A stretch of 64,000 nt of DNA from Lachnospiraceae bacterium (GCA_022794035.1 JAAWDX010000003.1:310001-374000), one strand, 5' to 3'. Counted from the first letter of the stretch, positions 1 through 7,505 are shown. Notes: generated from the letters alone by a model not told the origin. Translations and numbers: made by a program.

Positions 1-26
1 GTTCCATCACAGAGATCATCGAATAA
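1..26 (+). CDS. 3' end of a host gene (partial)
   Basis: The first 26 bases read in frame 3 as SITEIIE followed by TAA at 24-26, and an intrinsic terminator follows directly. This is probably the C-terminus of the host gene upstream of exoA. Too little is present to identify it. Confidence 0.4.
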
Positions 27-38
27 GGTAAAGATTAA

Positions 39-67
39 AAGGGCGCCGAAATGGGCGCCCTTTTTTT
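39..67 (+). terminator. Intrinsic terminator upstream of exoA
   Basis: A GGGCGCC/GGGCGCC-type hairpin (41-60; arms AAGGGCGCC and GGGCGCCCTT) is followed by a run of seven T. It separates the upstream host gene from exoA. Confidence 0.9.
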
Positions 68-98
68 ATCAAAGTGAATACTGAGAGTGAGGAAGAAA

Positions 99-917
99 AT
101 GAAACTCATATCATGGAATGTCAACGGATTAAGAGCTTGTATGCAAAAGGGGTTCAAAGAGTTTTTTGATGCCTCGGATGCGGATTTCTTTTGTTTACAG
201 GAGACAAAGCTGCAGGAAGGCCAGATTGATTTTGCACCGGAAGGATATTATGCATACTGGAATTATGCTGAAAAGAAGGGGTATTCTGGTACTGCCATTT
301 TTACTAAGCATAAGCCTTTGCGTGTGAGCTATGGGATAGGCATTGAAGAGCATGATCATGAAGGGCGCGTGATCACATTGGAATATGAAAACTTTTATGT
401 GATCACCGTGTATACGCCTAATTCCAAGCGAGAGCTCCTGCGCCTTCCGTATCGGATGATTTGGGAGGATGATTTTTTAGCATATTTAAAAAAGCTTGAA
501 ACTGTTAAGCCAGTTATTTATTGTGGAGACCTTAAGACTGAGCACTCATCATATACATCAGATGTGAAAAGAAAACCGGTGATTATTTGTGGTGATCTGA
601 ATGTGGCAGCTGCCCCAATAGATTTGCGCAATCCTAAATCAAACGAACGAAACGCTGGATATACTCCCGAGGAGAGGGAAAAAATGCGCTGCCTGCTAGA
701 ATCTGGATTTGTAGATACGTTTCGCTATATGTACCCTGATAAGCAAGAATTTTCTTGGTGGAGTTATATGCGCAATTCAAGAGAAAAGAATATCGGTTGG
801 CGCATTGATTACTTTCTGATATCCGAATTTGCAAAATCCAGTATCAAAGATGCAGGAATTATGACGGATATTTACGGCTCCGATCATGCACCGGTATTAC
901 TTGATGTGGACATCTAG
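99..917 (+). CDS. exoA: Exodeoxyribonuclease III, host-phage hybrid
   Basis: Xth/ExoA-type AP endonuclease and 3'-5' exonuclease for base excision repair. The ATG at 99 is preceded by GAGGAAG; the GTG at 87 lies in that RBS. Seen: MKLISWNVNGLR, QETK, a first CGDL (residues 142-145), a second ICGDLN (163-168), FSWWSYM, WRIDYF and SDHAP near the end. Residues 1-145 are host. From the AA at 534-535 the frame continues into phage DNA, which adds a 13-residue linker, repeats the KPVIxCGDL strand and supplies a complete C-terminal half. The product is 272 aa against about 251 for the reconstructed uninterrupted gene. The catalytic Asp-Asn pair therefore comes from the phage copy. Whether the 22-residue insertion is tolerated is inference. 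Confidence 0.93.
   Translation: MKLISWNVNGLRACMQKGFKEFFDASDADFFCLQETKLQEGQIDFAPEGYYAYWNYAEKKGYSGTAIFTKHKPLRVSYGIGIEEHDHEGRVITLEYENFYVITVYTPNSKRELLRLPYRMIWEDDFLAYLKKLETVKPVIYCGDLKTEHSSYTSDVKRKPVIICGDLNVAAAPIDLRNPKSNERNAGYTPEEREKMRCLLESGFVDTFRYMYPDKQEFSWWSYMRNSREKNIGWRIDYFLISEFAKSSIKDAGIMTDIYGSDHAPVLLDVDI
512..560. other. attL: attL, left prophage junction
   Basis: Host exoA sequence ends at GACCTT and phage sequence begins after the shared AA at 534-535. Joining the phage half here (536 onward) to the phage half left of 50067 gives a dyad: AGTGC, six bases, AA, six bases, GCACT, with the symmetry continuing outward (ATATGATA against the complement of CATCATAT). That is the expected form of attP for a large serine integrase with a central dinucleotide. 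The exact cut position is inferred. Confidence 0.8.
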
Positions 918-2477
918 GACAAATTGGCCTTCAGAATCCCGGCTATAATCAATCTTCTCAATGATATTTTTTAAAAATTGATTTTTATCTTGTGCATCAA
1001 TTTCATCGTCCTGCAGCGATTCCAATGCATCGGAAAGCAGCAGGACTTTTTCCTCATACTCAACTTTTTCCGGCATGGTGCTTTCTATTTCCGCGATTTG
1101 CTGCTCAATTGATTCGATCGTTGCATTATGTTTTGACTTTCTTTCCAAAAATTCATTTGATGTGTAGATTCCGTTTTCGTAATCATCAAACGCTTTCTCG
1201 AGTTTTCGCTTTGTAGCTTTTAATTGTGCCTGAAGCTTGTCTATTCGATCGATAAGGGCCCCTTCATCTACATCAGGAAGATTATCCACTTTAACCTCAA
1301 AATCATCTATATATAGTTTTAAACACTGCGTAAGGGCATCCATAACGTCATTAACCGCTGCGGATTTAACAGTACAAAACTGAGATAGGGGATGTGTATA
1401 TCTATCTCGAGTATTTCCCTTATGTTTGCTGTAGTGCATCATTTTGCCGCAGCTCTTGCATGCGAGTAGACCGGCCAGCGGATTGATCAGTTTTAATCCG
1501 CTTTTTGTTTTGTCTGTTTTGAAATCTTTATTTGCTTCCATGAATGTCTCCTCATCGACCATTGCTTCGTGTTTTCCATCAAATAGCATATAGTGCTCTG
1601 TATGATTTGATCTCGGTCTGCTAGTTTTAAGTTTGCCATCTACCATTGTTTTAATCCGCATTCGATCATTCCAACGGACTTTTCCCATATTTACCGGATT
1701 CATTAGAATTGATTTCACGCTGTCTTTTGACCATTCCAGTTCGCCTCTATATGTTGGAATGCCCATTGAGGTCAGGCGCTTGGCGATTTTACCGGGGGAC
1801 ATTTTTTCTTTTATACGCCACTCGTACATCATTTTCCCAACATCAAATTCCTGCGGATGCGGCGTTAGAGTTCGGCTTCGTTTTGATTTTATGATATTCC
1901 AGCCATATGGTCGATAGCTACCCATATAGTTTCCCTCAACGACAGCCTGTTTCCGGCCCCGGTCAAGTCGTTTTTGAATCATCTTGTATTCGCGGCGGCT
2001 CATGAATAATTCAAATTCCATGTACTCTTCATCATCTGAATTGTGCGCTACGTCATATGTTTTTGTTGGCGTTACGACCAGCAGGCCGGTGTTGTTGTTT
2101 GCATACTTTAGGCAGTCTATTATCTTCTGGGCATCCCCTTGATTACCTCGCGACAATCTGGTTACTTCTACAATAATAATCCCTCGATATAGCCCAGCAT
2201 AGCAATCAGCGATCAGTTTTTGAATTTCTGGCCTTGCCTCTATTGTTTCTCCGGAAACGATCTCGGAATAGATTTTGCCAACGTATAGGCCTTTTTTCTC
2301 GGCCAGTTCAATCAGTATTTCTTTATGCCGTTTTAGAGTTTCACCGGCACCCATTGCCTCCGCCTCTATGTCTTTTCTTGATTTTCGAAGATAGATTGCA
2401 TATATATCCATCTTAGGAGGCAGAGTGTTGTCTATGATTCTATTTGTGTCCAATGTATTTATCATGCTCACTTTCAA
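897..2477 (-). CDS. int: Large serine recombinase (phage integrase)
   Basis: Site-specific recombinase that integrates and, with a directionality factor, excises the phage. Seen: N-terminal resolvase domain with YLRKS (catalytic Ser33), SGETIEARP and VTRLSRG; recombinase domain at about 190-300; zinc ribbon with C340, C343 and C368; and a charged coiled coil at about 405-480. At 526 aa the length fits the family. A TTG start is taken because GGAG lies 12 nt upstream and the promoter's predicted start of transcription is near 2497; ATG at residue 5 is the alternative. Its 3' end overlaps hybrid exoA by 21 bp, convergent, as expected for an integrase gene beside attP. Confidence 0.95.
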   Translation of the reverse strand: MKVSMINTLDTNRIIDNTLPPKMDIYAIYLRKSRKDIEAEAMGAGETLKRHKEILIELAEKKGLYVGKIYSEIVSGETIEARPEIQKLIADCYAGLYRGIIIVEVTRLSRGNQGDAQKIIDCLKYANNNTGLLVVTPTKTYDVAHNSDDEEYMEFELFMSRREYKMIQKRLDRGRKQAVVEGNYMGSYRPYGWNIIKSKRSRTLTPHPQEFDVGKMMYEWRIKEKMSPGKIAKRLTSMGIPTYRGELEWSKDSVKSILMNPVNMGKVRWNDRMRIKTMVDGKLKTSRPRSNHTEHYMLFDGKHEAMVDEETFMEANKDFKTDKTKSGLKLINPLAGLLACKSCGKMMHYSKHKGNTRDRYTHPLSQFCTVKSAAVNDVMDALTQCLKLYIDDFEVKVDNLPDVDEGALIDRIDKLQAQLKATKRKLEKAFDDYENGIYTSNEFLERKSKHNATIESIEQQIAEIESTMPEKVEYEEKVLLLSDALESLQDDEIDAQDKNQFLKNIIEKIDYSRDSEGQFVLDVHIK

Positions 2478-2503
2478 CTATTTGCGCTTCTCCTTTCACG
2501 GAT

Positions 2504-2532
2504 ATTATAACATCAGAATTGACCAACTTCAA
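2504..2532 (-). promoter_or_regulatory. Integrase promoter
   Basis: On the minus strand TTGAAG, a 17-bp spacer and TATAAT lie just upstream of the integrase RBS. It reads as a good housekeeping-sigma promoter. Confidence 0.7.
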
Positions 2533-2603
2533 CGGGAACAGAAAGAAGATAAAAAGTTTGCAAAACTGCAAAGTCTGTGTTGACATTATTTTAAATAGTG
2601 CTT

Positions 2604-2649
2604 AAAAAATAATCTCTGAATCCCTTTATTTATACGGTTTTCAGAGATT
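2604..2649 (-). terminator. Intrinsic terminator after the winged-helix gene
   Basis: A 10-bp stem AATCTCTGAA/TTCAGAGATT (2611-2620 with 2640-2649) is followed on the minus strand by ATTTTTT. Confidence 0.75.
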
Positions 2650-2656
2650 TTATGTA

Positions 2657-3637
2657 TTAGATCAGCGTTGCAATTTTGTTAAATATCCCAGGTCTGAATT
2701 TGTAAAATGTAGTGCCTGATGATTGATGCGGAATGACAATTTTTGCATTGTCCAAAACAACCAACTGATAGGATGCAGCATCCAGATGCATGCCAAGTGC
2801 AGCTGATATTTCATGCATTGATGATTCTCCATTTTTCATAATATATTTTATAATGTTCATTTGATCTGGATTTTTCAGCGCATTAGCTAAAATCGTTAAA
2901 TCATTCGTATAACCGCCATGTGCATTCGATAGGTAATCCAATCCCAATAAAATAATATTCGGGGACTGATAGATATAAATGATTTTTCTGTGCAATAGGC
3001 AAAATGATATATATTGTGTGCTAGGCGATTTTTCGCAATTTATTTCTGTAAACGCCCGTGCAACAAATGCATCCGGATCCGCATCAAGAGCATCAACATA
3101 TCTAGGCACATCAATTTCATATTTTTTTCTCATTCCTAAAATTATACTATATTTATCAGCTATGGCATTCTTCAACGATTTTTCATATATCTCCGGATCA
3201 TCAAAATATGCTATCAACAGCTGTTTTACATTTTCATCACAATTTAGCGTATTTGATATGTATCTGGCTATATCATAACTATTGTCTGGCATAGGTGCAT
3301 TATCTGTCCAGAAATCCCATAGCAGCTGTCGGACAGGGATATCACTTCCATTCAATATAGCGAATATATCTGAAATATTTATTTTACCCCCTAGATCATG
3401 CATAGTACGAATAAAAACCATACGTGAAAAAAATGACATCGTATGTTGTTTCTGTTTGAAAAACACAGCACAGCGTTGATCGATTTCTCCAATCTCCTCT
3501 ACAATATTTTTATAGTAAATTAGATCATCTGGCGTATCTGCAATATGTGCTTCCCATGATTCCTGATTAAAATATATTACAAATACAAAGTACATATCCA
3601 TAATAGCGCCGGGATCTGCGCATAATTTATAGTTCAT
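2657..3637 (-). CDS. Winged-helix regulator-like protein, cargo
   Basis: A 326-aa protein. The ATG at 3637 follows AGGAGG at 10 nt. The last ~90 residues look like an ArsR-type winged helix (NPDQMNIIKYIMKNGESSMHEISAALGM, split here as IIKYIMKNGESSMHEI and a following recognition helix). The N-terminal ~230 residues match no family I recognise and are rich in Ile, Tyr and Asp. It has its own promoter and terminator, and sits between integrase and hicBA, where lysogenic cargo genes usually lie. It is probably expressed in the lysogen; its target is unknown. Confidence 0.7.
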   Translation of the reverse strand: MNYKLCADPGAIMDMYFVFVIYFNQESWEAHIADTPDDLIYYKNIVEEIGEIDQRCAVFFKQKQHTMSFFSRMVFIRTMHDLGGKINISDIFAILNGSDIPVRQLLWDFWTDNAPMPDNSYDIARYISNTLNCDENVKQLLIAYFDDPEIYEKSLKNAIADKYSIILGMRKKYEIDVPRYVDALDADPDAFVARAFTEINCEKSPSTQYISFCLLHRKIIYIYQSPNIILLGLDYLSNAHGGYTNDLTILANALKNPDQMNIIKYIMKNGESSMHEISAALGMHLDAASYQLVVLDNAKIVIPHQSSGTTFYKFRPGIFNKIATLI

Positions 3638-3682
3638 TATAAATAAACCTCCTGTTTTTTTGTAATTCACGGGGCCAATATC

Positions 3683-3711
3683 AGTATAATGAACAAAAAA
3701 CAGGATTTCAA
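3683..3711 (-). promoter_or_regulatory. Promoter of the winged-helix gene
   Basis: Minus-strand TTGAAA, 17-bp spacer and TATACT lie about 45 bp before the start codon at 3637. Confidence 0.7.
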
Positions 3712-3730
3712 GCTGTAAAAAATGGATAAA

Positions 3731-3755
3731 ATCCCAGACAATTGCTGTCTGGGAT
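3731..3755 (-). terminator. Hairpin downstream of hicB
   Basis: A perfect 10-bp stem ATCCCAGACA/TGTCTGGGAT with a 5-nt loop is followed on the minus strand by a short TTTT. It probably ends the hicAB transcript, although the T-tract is weak. Confidence 0.5.
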
Positions 3756-3842
3756 AATTCTGGAATATAAAATTAAATTGGCGTCACTTTTTCTTAAAAT
3801 TTCTAAAATACATTAGGTAGAACTAGTGAAGCAGTTTCCGAC

Positions 3843-4271
3843 CTAAACGACATGCAGCTTTTCCTTCAATGCATCTTGCAGTGTCTGCGAAAAATTGACA
3901 TCATGTTCCAGCGCTAGCGTATTGAGCCATGCAGGAATAGTAATAGTCTTTTTAACGGATTTTTCAAAATGCTCTTTGGCGTATGCTGCCACATCAACCG
4001 ATACCATATTGACAAATGATTCACACTCTGGGGCCTCGGGAGTCAACTCTTTTGCGATAGCTACGGGATCAATATCAGTCATTTTAGATGGGGAAGGGAT
4101 TTCATCTCCGTCTTTTTGGCAGGAGTACAGGTAGCCTGCAAGACAATCAACAGCCATTTCCATCGCCTCTTCAAAATCGGATCCCTCTGTGGCCAGCCAA
4201 TTAAGATCGGGAAAGACAACAGAGTAAGCACCATCTTCTGCATAAAAACAAGCCGGGTACATAGATAACAT
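3843..4271 (-). CDS. hicB: HicB-family antitoxin
   Basis: Antitoxin partner of HicA. The N-terminal half is the partial RNase-H-like HicB fold (YPACFYAEDGAYSVVFPDLN, then EAMEMAVDCLAGYL). The C-terminal part (KKTITIPAWLNTLALEHDVNFSQTL) looks like a ribbon-helix-helix or HicB DNA-binding segment. 142 aa; AGGAGGT lies 8 nt before the ATG. It is second in the operon behind hicA, which is the common order, and probably represses the promoter at 4532-4560. Confidence 0.92.
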   Translation of the reverse strand: MLSMYPACFYAEDGAYSVVFPDLNWLATEGSDFEEAMEMAVDCLAGYLYSCQKDGDEIPSPSKMTDIDPVAIAKELTPEAPECESFVNMVSVDVAAYAKEHFEKSVKKTITIPAWLNTLALEHDVNFSQTLQDALKEKLHVV

Positions 4272-4314
4272 ATAGATACACCTCCTATATAATTCTTGGA
4301 AGCAGGCAAGGGGG

Positions 4315-4506
4315 CTACTTGAGCCCCGCCTGTTTCCTGATGGAGTTCTCGGTTTTCTTGCTCAAGTCCTTACCTGTATGAAAAGGAATTGTAACTTTTC
4401 CGGGCTTCGTAGGGTGTACATAATGTTTATGTGATCCTACTTGATGCTTGAAAATCCATCCATCTGCAAGGATTATTTTCTCCATTTCTCGTGGTTTTAA
4501 TGGCAT
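4315..4506 (-). CDS. hicA: HicA toxin, mRNA interferase
   Basis: A 63-aa dsRBD-like ribonuclease. It carries the family signature GSHKHYVHP with the catalytic His, followed by GKVTIPFHTGKDLSKKT. GGGAGGT lies 8 nt before the ATG. A 43-bp gap separates it from hicB. In this setting it may stabilise the prophage or act in abortive infection. Confidence 0.95.
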   Translation of the reverse strand: MPLKPREMEKIILADGWIFKHQVGSHKHYVHPTKPGKVTIPFHTGKDLSKKTENSIRKQAGLK

Positions 4507-4531
4507 TTATGTTTACCTCCCTTGCAGTATT

Positions 4532-4567
4532 ATAATACCATATAATACGTATAAAATCAATACGTAT
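4532..4567 (-). promoter_or_regulatory. hicAB promoter with paired ATACGTAT operators
   Basis: Minus-strand TTGATT (complement of 4555-4560), 17-bp spacer and TATTAT (complement of 4532-4537). Two copies of the palindrome ATACGTAT lie at 4545-4552 and 4560-4567, 15 bp apart, one in the spacer and one over the -35 edge. This is the place expected for HicB autorepression. Confidence 0.65.
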
Positions 4568-4591
4568 AAATAAAATAAATACAAAATATTT

Positions 4592-5065
4592 TCAAGGCGT
4601 GTCTTTGTCTTTATCTTCGGAGGATGTCCATTTAGCCCGTTTCTCTTCCATCATTTTTTGCATCAGCATGGTTTCGATTTCCTGCTGTACTTGTTTGGGA
4701 AATTCATTATATTTCAAAATGAAAGAGTTAACAAAGTCGACATCATATATATTCAATAACTTATTGACATCTTCTTTTTGATCTGATCGCCGATAGGCTC
4801 TTACTAAATTTTCTTCATGGGGCGTTAGAACAAGATCAGATGCGTGATCTGGTTTTGTGATAAACCGATTTATCCCTAAAAAATAGTCAGAGTCTATATT
4901 CAGTGCTTCGATTATGCGTTTGGCTATTTTTAGGTCAGGAATTCTATAATTATTTTCATAATTTGTTAGCGTTGATACTGCTACGCCGATTTCCTCTGCC
5001 AGCTGCGCCATTGTCATTCCACGGCGCTGTCGTGCAGACCTGATTTTTTCCCCGAGTGTTTTCAA
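4592..5065 (-). CDS. XRE-family repressor, module A
   Basis: Probable CI-type lysogeny repressor. It has an N-terminal helix-turn-helix (LGEKIRSARQRRGMTMAQLA, then VSTLTNYENN) and a C-terminal helical part without an S24 peptidase, so RecA-driven self-cleavage is not expected. The TTG at 5065 is chosen because AGAGGTG lies 6 nt upstream; the longer frame to 5092 would begin inside the promoter -10. It is divergent from a small early gene across four TTCN5GAA sites. Confidence 0.88.
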   Translation of the reverse strand: MKTLGEKIRSARQRRGMTMAQLAEEIGVAVSTLTNYENNYRIPDLKIAKRIIEALNIDSDYFLGINRFITKPDHASDLVLTPHEENLVRAYRRSDQKEDVNKLLNIYDVDFVNSFILKYNEFPKQVQQEIETMLMQKMMEEKRAKWTSSEDKDKDTP

Positions 5066-5091
5066 TGTATGCACCTCTTTTCCTATCATCA

Positions 5092-5244
5092 ATTATATGT
5101 TAGCATTTTCAATATGTCAATCAAAATATTTCAAAACGAAAAATAAAATAATTCGTAACGAAATATTTGACTTGACACATCACCATCAAAGTAGTATTAT
5201 TAGCTTAGTCATTCAATACGAAACATTAAGTGATTCAAAATGAA
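5092..5244. promoter_or_regulatory. Module A divergent promoters and four operators
   Basis: Leftward promoter: TTGACA/17 bp/TATAAT (complement of 5115-5120 and 5092-5097). Rightward promoter: TTGACA 5172-5177, 17 bp, TATTAT 5195-5200. Four dyads TTCN5GAA lie at 5130-5140, 5152-5162, 5212-5222 and 5234-5244. The spacing is exactly 22 bp (two helical turns) within each pair, with one pair behind the leftward -35 and the other just downstream of the rightward start. This is a classic repressor switch. Confidence 0.85.
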
Positions 5245-5318
5245 ATACTTGAGGCGGTGATAATGATTAAAATATAGACTATTTTTATGCACTAGGTAAT
5301 ATTACGGAGGAAGAGAAA

Positions 5319-5450
5319 ATGAAATACATAGAACGATCTATTGAATTGTTGGAAAAAATAAAAGAAAAAATAATCACAATTGATGATGAAGACATGGAAT
5401 ATATTTACGAAACTATAAAAAACATAATCCTAGTCAATCAAAAAGGCTGA
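5319..5450 (+). CDS. Small acidic/basic helical protein, first gene of module A
   Basis: 43 aa beginning MKYIERSIELLEKIKEKI; ACGGAGG lies upstream. It is the first gene on the rightward module A transcript, where a Cro-like or anti-repressor gene would be expected, but no HTH is visible. Its stop codon lies in the left arm of a terminator. Function unknown. Confidence 0.6.
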   Translation: MKYIERSIELLEKIKEKIITIDDEDMEYIYETIKNIILVNQKG

Positions 5451-5470
5451 GCATTGCTCAGCCTTTTTTT
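5444..5470. terminator. Bidirectional terminator between modules A and B
   Basis: The stem AGGCTGAGC/GCTCAGCCT (5444-5452 with 5456-5464) has a 3-nt loop and a T-run to 5470, with an A-run on the other side. Each arm contains the stop codon of one of the two convergent genes. Confidence 0.85.
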
Positions 5471-5838
5471 TCTGCCAGCTTCTCCGCGATGGTCGCCAAT
5501 ACTTCCCATTCATTTTCATTCAAGTTGGCCAAAACAGATAGAAATCGAGATTTAAAACTATCTGGCCCTTCCTTAAATACCGTTGCTGCGAATTTTGACA
5601 ATTCGGCTGCCCTGCTGGGAGGCAGGATCATATCGCCTTCTCCGGTCTTTAACCAGTCTATACTAATATTAAACTGTTCGCATATATCTTCAATTATACG
5701 TTCACTTGGCGTGGTGTCTTCCCTATTGATTATTTTCCAAACATAGGCGGGAGTCACGTTTATTTTTTTTGCAAAATCTGTTTGATTCAAACCACTATGT
5801 TCAAATACCCGGCATATACGATCTCTGATAGTTTCCAA
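5458..5838 (-). CDS. XRE-family repressor, module B
   Basis: About 126 aa. HTH segment GLNQTDFAKKINVTPAYVWK followed by INREDTTPSERII, then DWLKTGEGDM, typical of small phage repressors. The start is taken as TTG at 5838, 11 nt after AAGGAGG; TTG at 5847 is the alternative. The predicted transcription start is near 5857. It is divergent from a 53-aa gene across two TAAACCMAGTTTA palindromes. It is distinct in sequence from the module A repressor. Confidence 0.85.
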   Translation of the reverse strand: METIRDRICRVFEHSGLNQTDFAKKINVTPAYVWKIINREDTTPSERIIEDICEQFNISIDWLKTGEGDMILPPSRAAELSKFAATVFKEGPDSFKSRFLSVLANLNENEWEVLATIAEKLAEKKG

Positions 5839-5863
5839 TTTTTTCAAAACCTCCTTTTTTAGA

Positions 5864-5965
5864 AGTATACAACATGGAAAATAATTAGTCAATGAAAAAA
5901 TAAACCCAGTTTAAAAATAACGCTTGACAATACAACTTAGTAATAATATAATTAAACCAAGTTTA
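5864..5965. promoter_or_regulatory. Module B divergent promoters and two operators
   Basis: Leftward: TTGACT/17/TATACT (complement of 5887-5892 and 5864-5869). Rightward: TTGACA 5924-5929, 17 bp, TATAAT 5947-5952. The palindrome TAAACCMAGTTTA occurs at 5901-5913 and 5953-5965, 52 bp (five turns) apart. One site is beside the leftward -35 and the other directly after the rightward -10. Confidence 0.85.
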
Positions 5966-5983
5966 AAATGAAGGAGGGATTAT

Positions 5984-6145
5984 ATGACAGAAAAAGAAAA
6001 GCTGATTGAAGATCGCATCAGGAAGGCGATTCCACAGCTAACTACAGATCAGCAAGAGGCATGGCTGACTATCGGTGAAACTATGGTGCTTATCAAGAAC
6101 ATCATGGAGGAGAATAGGCGAAAAGAAGCAGAGCCTGCAAGTTGA
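5984..6145 (+). CDS. Small helical protein, first gene of module B
   Basis: 53 aa, starting MTEKEKLIEDRIRKAIPQ; GAAGGAGGG precedes the ATG. It occupies the cro position opposite the module B repressor but shows no recognisable HTH. Its end lies within a 10-bp hairpin (6128-6155). Function unknown. Confidence 0.6.
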   Translation: MTEKEKLIEDRIRKAIPQLTTDQQEAWLTIGETMVLIKNIMEENRRKEAEPAS

Positions 6146-6155
6146 CAGGCTCTGC
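6128..6155. terminator. Hairpin at the end of module B
   Basis: GCAGAGCCTG pairs with CAGGCTCTGC across an 8-nt loop containing the stop of the small gene. There is no strong T-run, so termination may be partial or factor-assisted. Confidence 0.4.
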
Positions 6156-6181
6156 GGAGAAGAAGTCGAATTGATAATATT

Positions 6182-6775
6182 TCATTTGTTATTTTCGGTG
6201 AGTTTGTAAATGAGTTCACGTTCTTCGTGGGATGGTTCTTTGCCAGATTTCTTTAGCATTCTAATGAATCGATTTGTCATACCATCTCCATATGCTCCGT
6301 TTAAGAGGGCTTCTGTACAAATGTTTGCTGACTGTTTAAACTGGCCTCTTTTTTCATATATCATGGCCAATCTTTTATACGCAGGAACATTTTCAGGAGG
6401 TTTCTTTCCATGTTTAATTTCGATAGAGGACATGAGCTTATATAGAGCAATGTTCTCGTAGCACTCTACGATATATTGGTCTGCAGCAGGGCCAGTGAAT
6501 GATTTGGAGTTGTAGAGTATAGACCAGCCAGACTGAATTTTTTTCATACCGGCATAATATGCATCCGAAACAGGCTTGAGTATTTCTAGGTATCGCTCAA
6601 ACTCCTCAAATTCCCATTTTGCGAATTTCCAGTTATTTACTACCTTAAGATATTCCCATTGCTCAGAAGAGCCACCAGCATCTATGAAATTGAGCAAGTT
6701 CTCATACTCTGTCAAGGATGTATCAACAGTGAAATCAAAAGTTTTCTTGCCAAACAGCTTTTTAAATAGTCCCAT
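6182..6775 (-). CDS. Helical-repeat protein of unknown function, module C
   Basis: 197 aa; GGAGG lies 9 nt before the ATG. It begins MGLFKKLFGKK. The C-terminal third (AYKRLAMIYEKRGQFKQSAN, then ICTEALLNGAYGDG) looks like a TPR-type helical pair. It follows the module C repressor in the same direction, so it is probably co-transcribed in the lysogen. It could be a cargo or superinfection gene; nothing in the sequence fixes its role. Confidence 0.7.
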   Translation of the reverse strand: MGLFKKLFGKKTFDFTVDTSLTEYENLLNFIDAGGSSEQWEYLKVVNNWKFAKWEFEEFERYLEILKPVSDAYYAGMKKIQSGWSILYNSKSFTGPAADQYIVECYENIALYKLMSSIEIKHGKKPPENVPAYKRLAMIYEKRGQFKQSANICTEALLNGAYGDGMTNRFIRMLKKSGKEPSHEERELIYKLTENNK

Positions 6776-6828
6776 ATGGCGATTGCCTCCATTTTTTTAG
6801 ATTTGCTGAGCAGCGGCTCGAGGAGAGG

Positions 6829-7059
6829 TTACTTATTTATCTCTGGCTTGTCGGTGCGACCAAGGAGGTAGTCAACAGAGCAGTCAAGGTAATCGGCGAT
6901 CTTAACGATTGCTTCTATTCTTGGATAAAACCCTCCTGATTGCATAGAAGATAAGGTATTTATACTTAGGTTGCATTCAGAAAGCAATTCTTTAATTGTA
7001 ATTTTGTTCTGTTTAGCAAGCGCCTTAATTGTTATCGCAACTTCTTGTGAATTATGCAT
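6829..7059 (-). CDS. XRE-family repressor, module C
   Basis: 76 aa, essentially one HTH domain: IKELLSECNLSINTLSSMQS, then DYLDCSVDYLLGRTD, the usual ending of small XRE regulators. GAGGTAC precedes the start. It faces a promoter carrying two TCACAANTTATTGTGA palindromes. It is the third repressor of this kind in 2.5 kb. Confidence 0.88.
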   Translation of the reverse strand: MHNSQEVAITIKALAKQNKITIKELLSECNLSINTLSSMQSGGFYPRIEAIVKIADYLDCSVDYLLGRTDKPEINK

Positions 7060-7095
7060 TATATGTACCTCGTAAATTTGTGCAAGTTTACAAAA

Positions 7096-7147
7096 TCACA
7101 ATTTATTGTGATTTTGTGTTGATTATCACAAGTTATTGTGATATAAT
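7096..7147. promoter_or_regulatory. Module C promoter with two operators
   Basis: Rightward TTGATT 7119-7124, 17 bp, TATAAT 7142-7147. The palindrome TCACAANTTATTGTGA occurs at 7096-7111 and 7126-7141, 30 bp apart. The second copy fills the spacer exactly, so binding should block polymerase. The leftward promoter for the repressor is not obvious. Confidence 0.85.
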
Positions 7148-7200
7148 ATAACCAGGTTAAGAAATTAACCTAAATATACCAAAACAGGAGGAAAAAAGCA

Positions 7201-7323
7201 ATGAGCAAGCGAAAGAAAAGCGGTAATGAAGAAGATCGGCGACTCAAAACCATCATTCTCATTACCGCAGTCACAAACCTTATCAAGACACTGATCGATT
7301 TGATCAGCAGCTTGATAGAGTAG
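7201..7323 (+). CDS. Small membrane-type protein, first gene of module C
   Basis: 40 aa: a basic start (MSKRKKSGNEEDRR) followed by a hydrophobic or amphipathic helix to the end (IILITAVTNLIKTLIDLISS). AGGAGG lies upstream. It is the first gene behind the TCACAA operators. It could be a small membrane regulator or toxin-like peptide. A GGGGC-GAAA-GCCCC hairpin follows at 7328-7341. Confidence 0.6.
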   Translation: MSKRKKSGNEEDRRLKTIILITAVTNLIKTLIDLISSLIE

Positions 7324-7415
7324 GGATAGGGGCGAAAGCCCCTTCTCCTAAAAGATATATCTTTCAAGGTTCATTGTCAATATATAAATTCAAATTTTAA
7401 ACAGGAGGTAAAAGG

Positions 7416-7505
7416 ATGGAAACATTAAAAATTGTGTTACAGATTGCAAATATCTGGCTTGATGTCTTGCTTATTGCATTATTGGTTAGGGGGTGGAGAA
7501 AGTGA
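7416..7505 (+). CDS. 29-aa membrane peptide
   Basis: METLKIVLQIANI followed by WLDVLLIALLVRGWRK forms one hydrophobic helix with a basic end. AGGAGGTAAAAGG lies upstream. Its stop overlaps the GTG of the next gene (GTGA), suggesting coupled translation. Function unknown. Confidence 0.55.
   Translation: METLKIVLQIANIWLDVLLIALLVRGWRK

Noticed and set aside
5066-5092. Longer N-terminus of the module A repressor
   Set aside because: It would begin inside the -10 of its own promoter; TTG at 5065 has a good RBS.
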